Assembly (NCBI GenBank): GCA_002005505.1
Contig: MVGU01001275.1
Coordinates: 12,501-35,000, forward strand
Reading direction: 5' to 3'
Length of the DNA: 22,500 nt
From: Botryococcus braunii
Taxonomy: Eukaryota; Chlorophyta; Trebouxiophyceae
Position 1 is the stretch's first letter. Every line of letters begins with the position of its first letter. Positions 1 through 22,500 of this stretch are shown here, piece by piece. The position numbers and the translations under genes were made by a program. A model generated the notes under the pieces. It was given only the letters and a program-made list of their open reading frames with translations. It ran no database searches and had not been told where the DNA came from.

Positions 1-549
1 AGTACTACTAATAGTGGCTAGTGCCATCAGCACTCGCTTATCTCTTCGCCACTGTGAAGTCATTGAATGCCTCTTGATCGTAAGCGCATGTTCCTTGACT
101 GTTCACGATCACTGAAAACCACCAACATGACTGCTACTCACGTTCAGTATTGGATAAGTTGGTGCTTTTGAATGGGATGCTAACCTTGGTGTATACGCGT
201 ATACCATGTACGATAATCCTGTTTGAAGGGTAAAATCTGTAAATTGCTCGCTGTAGCGTGAACTAAGCGGAAGAGGTTTTTATGAGACAGTGAGACGTTC
301 GTGGTGTGCAACGAAAGAGTGTTACATGATTGATTCGCAAGCGTACTCTTAAACCCAGGGTGGATTGAATTATACTGTACTGCCACAGACGCGTAGTCGG
401 GCAACCGAGCGAACTACTTGAGCGAGGTTGTACTGCGAATCCAGATCACATGGCAAGTCAAAGAGCAATGCCAAGGACCATACTAGAGCATTATACCCTA
501 GGAAATGCTACACTCGCAGATCACACAGTTCGCAACGATCGTTCATATT

Positions 550-1290
550 ACATGCATTTCATCGTACGGCACCCAAACTCAATGTGGGCAACCAACCACC
601 TTGCTATTGTATAGCACCCAAGCACCACGTCACTGGAAGGCACCGAGGCGCCATGGCATTGTCTGGCAATTAAACCCCACGTGGGCGACCAACCGACATG
701 CCCCATTGTATGGCAACCAAACGACCTGTAGACAACGAAACGACGTGTAGACAACCAAACGACGTGTAGACAACCAAGCGACGTGTAGGCAACCAGACGA
801 CGTGCAGATAACCAACTGCCCGACAATCTACAGCAACCAAGCTCCGTCATTGTACAGCTTACAATCCCGTGTGGGCTCTTAATGGTCATGCCATTGTACA
901 GCACCCAAGCACCACGTCACTGTGGGGCAACCGGGGGACCATGTCATTGTACCGCCACCAAACACCGTGTAGGCACCGATCGTCGATTCGCAAACCACTC
1001 TGTCATTGTACAGCACCCAAGCACCACGTGACTGCAGCCCACCCGTGCACCAAGTCATCGTATGGCAACCAAACCCCATGAGAGCAACCAATCCCGATGT
1101 AAGCGACCGACCGCTATGTCAATGTACAGCACCCAACCACCACCGTCCCTGTGGGGCAACCGGGCACCATGTCATTGTACGGCACCCAATTGACGTGTAG
1201 CTACACAAACATAGGCGCCCAACCGCCATGCCATTGTACAGGAGCCGAAGCCCACGTCACTGGAAGGCACCCCTGTGCTATCCAAACGCG
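550..1290. repeat. Degenerate minisatellite array
   Basis: The phrases CATTGTACAGCACCCAA, GCACCACGTCACTG and GGGCAACCGG recur in variable order and spacing (for example near 610, 890-930, 1010-1030, 1125-1160 and 1240-1265). Open frames here are fragments of the repeat on both strands and are not supported as genes. Confidence 0.7.
714..808. repeat. 19-bp tandem repeat, 5 copies
   Basis: Five head-to-tail copies of a 19-bp unit close to CAACCAAACGACGTGTAGA occupy 714-732, 733-751, 752-770, 771-789 and 790-808. Copies differ by 0-3 bases. The array sits inside the larger degenerate array and looks like a recent local expansion. Confidence 0.85.
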
Positions 1291-1376
1291 CCGGAAGGAA
1301 CACTCCAGTAGGAAAGCGCCCCGTTTCCAACACTAGAGATCAAAATTTGCACCCGAGCCATTGTAGCGCACGCGGC

Positions 1377-9040
<7,664 letters not shown>

Positions 9041-9065
9041 CAGCAAGGCATTGCGCTCGGGAGCG

Positions 9066-9245
9066 GTTTCCCAGGGTCTCCCACCACAGGGTCCCCCACC
9101 ACCGGGTCCCCCAACACCGGGTCCCACAGCACAGGGTTCACCAGCATAGGGTCCCTCACCACAGGGTCCCCCACCATAGGGTCCCTCACCACAGGGTCCC
9201 CCACCATAGGATCCCTCACCACAGGGTCCCCAACCACAGGGTCCT
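9066..9245. repeat. 15-bp tandem repeat, about 12 copies
   Basis: Head-to-tail units close to CACCACAGGGTCCCC and CACCATAGGGTCCCT, the two variants often alternating. The array starts about 25 bases upstream of the tentative PRORP start codon. Because the unit is divisible by three it is open on both strands, which explains the repeated-peptide open frames here. Confidence 0.9.
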
Positions 9246-9328
9246 CACTCGGAGATACGTATTGCCACCCGTCAGACGCTGTCTTGGACTCTCCGCCGTA
9301 TCCTCTCACCCTGACCACTCACAAACAC

Positions 9329-9814
<486 letters not shown>

Positions 9815-9839
9815 GCACACACTTGCATTTAGGCTTTCA

Positions 9840-12360
9840 GTAGAGTGAAGAGCCAATGGTGGGGAGGGGACTCCTCACTTGAGAGAGGGTGGGAGGGGGG
9901 GGGGGTGGGGCGTTGCCGTACCTCCGAGGCTGAGGGTCTGCGTCTTGAACAGAAGATTCGCTCTTTCGTGCTATAGCATGCCGTCTGTAGTGGCTCAAGG
10001 CTTGTGGCAAAGTCCCAGACTTGCTTACAGGTCCCCGATGTACTGGCTTGTTGAGTTCGGTAACATCCAGTCCCTGAGGGGATGAGCCTGTTGCACGCAA
10101 CACAGTCCGAGCTCCAGGAACTCCCTCGGAACACAGAATCTGTAGGTTCGTGGAAAGCCAGCAGGTGGAAGGAGACTGTCGTTGTGGCGGAACAGTTGAT
10201 TGTCGCAGGGGCCGCACAGATAGTTTGCCAAAAGTAGATAGAAGGCTGCCTTGCACCTTGCTTGTGGAAACACGTGTTCCTGATCTGCTGCTATCCCTCC
10301 CCTGAGATTGCCTGGCAAATTACACGGCTCATCAGCACAGCATGTAACAAAACGTGTTTTGCCGGAACCTGCGGTTCAGATAAGACGAGCAGTGTGGGCA
10401 ATGGATAGCCTGAGCCTCGACGTCTGGTCTAGATGTGGCAGCGAATATACTCAGATACAGTTTTGTGTGTAAAATGGGCGGAATCTACAAGCGGAGGTCA
10501 CTAGAAAGCGAGGCGGCTACAGCACGGGACCTTACGATGCAAAAGCAATGAAAGAAAACGGCAATCACCACCAACACAGTGCGATTGCGAAATTCAGTGA
10601 AAGGTAAAATGTCAGCTAGTGACCCTGAAAGAAAATCCCGCACTTGCCTGGAAAACAAGGCACGAGGCTGGGCATGCGGCGGCCACTCACCTGAATACTT
10701 TCTTTGTACACCAAGACAGGTTTCGGCACTCAGATCTCTGTTGTAAATGACGACTAAGGTTATCAGGCATTAGTGAACGGTTCGATGCTGTGCGAATCCG
10801 CAGCATCAACTGCGGTGCTTCAACACTGGCATACCAGCACCACAACGGCCAATTGAAGGGCAAAATGATCCTTCAATCACAGAGTTAGGCAATGTTATTC
10901 CAAGTACTTTACAACAATCTCTCCGTGGGAGGGAGTTTACCTTCAACGGCACTCCTCCCGAGGACCTACCGTCTGGGTTGACACTTGCGGTACTCAAGTC
11001 CTAAGTCACGTGGGTCCCACGGGACATTTTACAATTTTGAAGGAAGCCCGCAAAATAGGGGGGACAGGTGCCTGCGGTCCTTGGCTGCGCAAGTAGAAGA
11101 AATCCACCCAAATAAAACTTCAATGCTGTTCTAATCCAAAATTTGTTGGGATTGCTCACCACTCTGAAAAGAATTCATGTATAGATGTGCTGTTTACGCC
11201 CTGATCTCGAAAGACGCAGCATGCAAGATGGAAATTTGACAGTAAATTAGGATAATCAAATATCGGATCAGCTCAGTATTTTTGATGAAATAGGCTCGAT
11301 CCAATTTCCTGTGGAGTTCAAGTGATTTTTGCTGTCAGTGGCCTTCGCGCCCGCGACCCGGTCTCTGGATTACCTGTTATGGGCAGCTTGAAGACATGAA
11401 GGGGCTCATCTTATTGCATCAATCGATCGGGCTGCCAGGAAGACGGCGCTGCTAGCAGTTTTTAGGTGGGCCACAGACTTCTTACGTAGAGCTGAATCAA
11501 AAGGACAAAGTTGTTCAACATCAGAATGAGAAGAGACGTGAGAAGAAACGCATGAAGTACGTTTGAATTATTAGAATTTCAATGATGAAGAAGTAACTGT
11601 ATGAGCGTTGTTGGAACGTTTGATATTACTGCAGTCTTGCAACCCGCCACAGACAAACAATCTCAATGCCAAAAAAGGCAATCAAAGGCGTGATTAACAT
11701 ACCGTCCGGTTGTTTTGTAATCTCCCATAGCATTTCAAATCTGGGATTGGCGTAGCATACTCAACAATCCCAAGGGCTAACAAATCAATGCAATAAGAGT
11801 ACCTTACCTGTCCCACCAAAACTCAAATTGAGGTTCAATCGATCAACCACTCCATTTCCATTAGTGCTCTGAAATTGGAAAAAAGCACTATTAAGCCGTT
11901 TTTCTGTGGTCTTAGAAGTGCCTCGGTTTTTTCTTTTCTTGGGGAATGTCTGCAAGCTTATTGCATGGAATGCATAAAGGAAGCTTGTCTTTCCCAGGTC
12001 ATTTTTTGCAAATGCAGGCATTTCGCCATTTTTATAGTAAGGGTCTGCGATGGTGAATGCTTGTAAATGGAAAGGGTTTAGGTTTGAGGGCCCCATAAGG
12101 CCCTTTCCATACTTACAACATTGTATTGTAATTTTCAGTAAGACATCTTCCACCCTCAAGTACCACTTGTGTTATTCTCCTACATTCTTCCCTCCAACAT
12201 TTTCATATATGTTTTGTTGGATCGCTGGAGAGCACCTTCCAAGACTTTCGCAATTCACGGAGTTGCTTACTCAGATGCTGTGCCACCCATTGCCCCTGCC
12301 CAGTCAACAAAGATATTTACAGTCTTACATGCTCGTCCCCAAAACTGGTCGTTTTTGAAT
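9840..12360. other. Simple-repeat-free intergenic island; no gene recognised
   Basis: About 2.5 kb with lower GC than the rest and without long microsatellites (only a short G run at about 9895-9909). Minus-strand open frames of 97-139 codons at 9829-10318 and 124 codons at 11785-12159 show no family I recognise. It could hold promoters or 5' leader exons of either gene, a noncoding RNA or an old insertion; no terminal repeats were found by eye. Confidence 0.5.
11785..12159 (-). CDS. Unrecognised open frame, possible exon
   Basis: A 124-codon minus-strand frame with ordinary composition (KTSFLYAFHAISLQTFPKKR is a representative stretch). Within it, 11868-11808 is bounded by a good acceptor (TTCCAATTTCAG) and a near-consensus donor (GTAAGG), a 61-nt exon-like unit reading NGNGVVDRLNLNLSFGGTG. 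No homology is recognised and the pairing could be chance. Confidence 0.15.
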   Translation of the reverse strand: MRVEDVLLKITIQCCKYGKGLMGPSNLNPFHLQAFTIADPYYKNGEMPAFAKNDLGKTSFLYAFHAISLQTFPKKRKNRGTSKTTEKRLNSAFFQFQSTNGNGVVDRLNLNLSFGGTGKVLLLH

Positions 12361-12682
<322 letters not shown>

Positions 12683-12921
12683 CAGGCAGGCAGGCATGCG
12701 GCAAGACACGCGGTGTGGCGCAGGCGCAGCTAGATGCCATCACTACAGGAGAGGAGGGCTGCTTCGCTGGCGGGGGCGGGGGCGGCTTCCACTAGCACCG
12801 CAGCCCCTGCCTTCCGTTCCTGTCCACTCCCTGCCGCGGCGCATGAGGCAGGCTACAGCGAAAGCAAGCAGTGGGGATCTGGCAAGCTCTCCAGCCAGGT
12901 GGTTTGGCCCAACCTGTTGAA

Positions 12922-13031
12922 GATGAAGTGCAGTACAGACTGAGATGAAGTGCAGTACAGACTGAGATGAAGTGCAGTACAGACTGAGATGAAGTGCAGT
13001 ACAGACTGAGATGAAGTGCAGCAAAGACTAC
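12922..13031. repeat. 22-bp tandem repeat, 4 exact copies plus 1 diverged
   Basis: The unit starts GATGAAGTGCAGTACAGACT. Copies 12922-12943, 12944-12965, 12966-12987 and 12988-13009 are identical; 13010-13031 is diverged, and a further relic continues to about 13065. The unit is not a multiple of three, so it is not a coding repeat. It lies about 0.6-0.7 kb upstream of the PC-esterase start codon. Confidence 0.92.
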
Positions 13032-13200
13032 AGCCTGATGAAGATGAAGACAAGTACAGACTAAGAGTAAAAGCAGTATGAATTAATGAATGGATCAACT
13101 AAATGGACGTATATAATATGAACAGCAGTGTGTAAAAGGTGCCCCGTCTTGTCATATTGCAAAAGGTGGAGTGGGCAGTGTGCTGCATTATCCACATCCC

Positions 13201-13473
<273 letters not shown>

Positions 13474-13618
13474 TCCGCACTCCCCAACTCCGTCCCTCCC
13501 TTCCCATCTTCAACCTGACCCAGACCCCCTCACCTCCCCTCCCTCATTCCATCCCCCTCACCGCCTGTGACACGCGCTCACCCACGATGGCACGGGGGCG
13601 CAGGGCCTTCTGCCAGCC

Positions 13619-20503
<6,885 letters not shown>

Positions 20504-20572
20504 TCTGAGGCCGCGATTCCGATTCGCTTTCGAGGGGGAACCGAGCTCGATTCAGAACAGAACCTTCCGTAC

Positions 20573-20605
20573 CATCCTCTAGAGGATGTAATAAGATCTT
20601 ATTAC
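20573..20605. terminator. Two touching perfect palindromes overlapping a TGTAA polyadenylation motif
   Basis: CATCCTCTAGAGGATG (20573-20588, 16 bp) and GTAATAAGATCTTATTAC (20588-20605, 18 bp) are each perfectly self-complementary and share one base. TGTAA, the chlorophyte polyadenylation signal, is at 20587-20591, 84 nt after the stop codon. A role in 3' end formation of the PC-esterase mRNA is inferred. Confidence 0.5.
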
Positions 20606-20900
20606 TGTTCAGCACAACTCGTTAGGAGGGAGGCACCCCAAACCATTTGAGCTACGATAATTCAAATCTGATCGTCTACTCCATAACTGAAACGCACGTG
20701 GCGATCTAGAATATTAGAAGCGTGGAGACTCGGCCCATTATTCTTCAGGCATTGTCGCGCCCCGAAATGAGACGACATAGCCTTGGTTACCCTCACATGT
20801 GGAGGTAAATACCAATGCGTCTCTTGCTGCAGTAGGGCAGTAGGGGAGTGGCAGCCCCGGACCCGTCTGTGAACGCATGCCGTCATCACCGCAAGCGTGC
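20606..20900. other. Unique sequence after the PC-esterase gene
   Basis: About 300 bases of non-repetitive DNA with no recognised exon, RNA gene or mobile element. Confidence 0.4.
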
Positions 20901-20904
20901 GCGC

Positions 20905-21253
<349 letters not shown>

Positions 21254-21299
21254 GGGGCTCCTCTAGTGGGAGGGAAGTAGATTCGCGTGTGCACACGTG

Positions 21300-21628
21300 T
21301 GCGCATTATTCTGGGATTCAAGTAGGAGGTCGTCCCACCCATACGACCTACCCCGACGAGGACCTCAGCTGCAGTCCAACGTTACGCAGATAAGGCAAGC
21401 CCCAGCGATCAATTATAAGCTTTGGACACAGAAGTCCTTGAACGACAATTTGGATGTGCTGGGTCCTAACCCGCGGATTCAGATATTGATTGACTGTCTG
21501 ATGAAGGGACAAAATAAGCTGACCACTTCCTTTTGCGATGCAAGGGCAGATTTCCTTCCTTTATAGGTGTGTCGGTGCGGCCAACGCGTAAAAACCCGAC
21601 TGTTGCTGTGTGTTTTTGCTTTCGAATC

Positions 21629-21630
<2 letters not shown>
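21300..21630. other. Unique sequence; no gene recognised
   Basis: A plus-strand open frame of 89 codons (21297-21566) is present but its product is not recognised and no splice context supports it. Confidence 0.3.
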
Positions 21631-21685
<55 letters not shown>

Positions 21686-21690
21686 CGTGC

Positions 21691-21729
<39 letters not shown>

Positions 21730-21751
21730 GTGTGTGTGTGTGTGTGTGTGT

Positions 21752-21793
<42 letters not shown>

Positions 21794-21819
21794 TGCGCGT
21801 GCGCGTGCGCGTGCGTGCG
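21630..21819. repeat. (CG)n/(GT)n microsatellite
   Basis: Alternating CG (21629-21643), GT with GTGC and TTGT interruptions, then GCGCGT units to 21819. Entirely alternating purine-pyrimidine apart from a few TT steps. Confidence 0.97.
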
Positions 21820-21839
21820 ACTGAGGCACTAAAACTATT

Positions 21840-22200
21840 ACTCGGATCCGAAAATTCTGAAAACCGTTTTAATTAGATCGGGGTCTGCAGGGGGTTGTTT
21901 GCCCGACCCTTGCACGGTGTTTCTGCTTGTGTGGGAAATTCCCTACTTGCAGGTATGCATGCCCAGGTCGGCAACCCGTAAAAAAATTAGAGTTTGACTT
22001 GAATATACCCTACTCAATTAAGTCATGAGACATGGCTAGATGGATACTCAGGTATCCCACATAGCCCGACTTCAAGAAGCGTGGTCCTCGAGAATTTATA
22101 CCCCCCGTCGGGCCAAACGACCTCTCCCCAAGTATGGGAATTGATCGAACGTCTGATCACGACAGTCTCGTCGAACGTCTCATCTCGACGTACGAGTACT
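21840..22200. other. Unique sequence; no gene recognised
   Basis: No open frame, RNA gene or mobile element was recognised in this stretch. Confidence 0.4.
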
Positions 22201-22221
22201 ACTAGTACCTGTTGAGACGTA

Positions 22222-22263
22222 CGACCCCTACCTGTCGACCCCTACCCGACGACCCCTACCCGA
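22222..22263. repeat. 14-bp tandem repeat, 3 copies
   Basis: CGACCCCTACCTGT (22222-22235), then CGACCCCTACCCGA twice (22236-22249, 22250-22263), flanked on both sides by ACGTACGACCCC. Beyond it, G runs occupy 22320-22391. Confidence 0.85.
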
Positions 22264-22500
22264 CGTACGACCCCAACCATGTCCACAACTCATTACACAG
22301 GACTGTGGGTGTGGGCGGTTGGGGGGGGGAGGGGGGAGGGGGTAGTTTTTTAGGTGTCCAGCTAAATTGGAAGGGGGGGGGGGGGGGGGGGTTGAACGTC
22401 CGTATGGAACCCATGTGATATTCTCTTGCTGGGATGGGGGGGTTTTCCTTATTAGTAACTCTGCCGGGTCAAACTCCTGGGAGTAGTGGGGTGGGAGTTT

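Larger units (their letters stand above)
1..1376. other. 3' flank of the PRORP gene; no gene recognised
   Basis: No coding exon is recognised here. Positions 1-540 look like unique sequence. From about 550 to 1290 the DNA is a degenerate tandem array (annotated separately). The PRORP transcript should end in this stretch, because its stop codon is at 1379-1377 on the minus strand. A minus-strand TGTAA, the green-algal type polyadenylation signal, lies at 863-859, about 510 nt past the stop. It is a plausible but weak candidate for the 3' end. Confidence 0.5.

Noticed and set aside
714..808. Telomeric or centromeric repeat
   Set aside because: The 19-bp unit is not a telomere type and only five copies are present.
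550..1290. CRISPR-like array
   Set aside because: Spacing and repeat sequence are irregular, there are no uniform spacers, and the context is eukaryotic nuclear DNA.
12068..12107. Possible hairpin GGAAAGGG...CCCTTTCC
   Set aside because: Only eight base pairs with a loop of about 24; weak and without context.

Overview
This is a eukaryotic nuclear window. It holds two multi-exon protein genes that diverge from a 4.6 kb spacer, set in DNA crowded with microsatellites (by eye, about one sixth of the window). Several things suggest a green alga, probably a chlorophyte: GC-rich introns of 0.35-1.3 kb with donors such as GTGCGT, GTGCGC and GTGAGT and acceptors such as TGCAG and CGCAG; a TGTAA motif 84 nt after a stop codon; and one gene family (PRORP) plus one PC-esterase/TBL-like gene that are both typical of the green lineage. 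The species cannot be named from the sequence.

Minus strand, 9040 to 1377: a proteinaceous RNase P (PRORP) gene, rebuilt here as nine exons whose phases all agree, giving 712 residues (676 if translation starts in exon 2). It has a basic, low-complexity N-terminus, a PPR region carrying an insertion of about 160 residues, and an NYN metallonuclease domain with the four catalytic aspartates intact. All four positions that bind the structural zinc in plant PRORPs are occupied by non-ligands (Val, Ser, Leu, Arg). This is the most interesting protein-level observation.

Plus strand, 13619 to 20503: a six-exon gene for a 482-residue type II membrane protein with a PC-esterase (trichome-birefringence-like, SGNH-type) domain. 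Exon 1 carries the signal anchor, exon 3 the GDS serine, and exon 6 the DxxH aspartate and histidine. The likely role is acyl or acetyl transfer or hydrolysis on a polysaccharide or glycoconjugate in the Golgi or secretory path; the substrate is unknown.

The rest is repeats. Most introns carry a long CA/GT or CT/GA tract or a degenerate minisatellite. Two minisatellites appear to derive from exon edges of the genes that contain them (PRORP exon 5 donor side, PC-esterase exon 3 acceptor side). A 16-bp palindrome family built on TTGCCTGATCAGGCAA occurs in PRORP introns, in its exons as a Pro-Asp/Asn-x-Ala peptide, and across the exon 9 splice acceptor. The region 9840-12360 is nearly free of simple repeats and has no recognised gene. 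The flanks 1-1376 and 20504-22500 hold minisatellites and, at 20573-20605, two touching perfect palindromes just after the PC-esterase gene.

The two genes have no obvious functional link. All exon boundaries were inferred by reading splice sites, phase and family alignment by eye, without transcript data.
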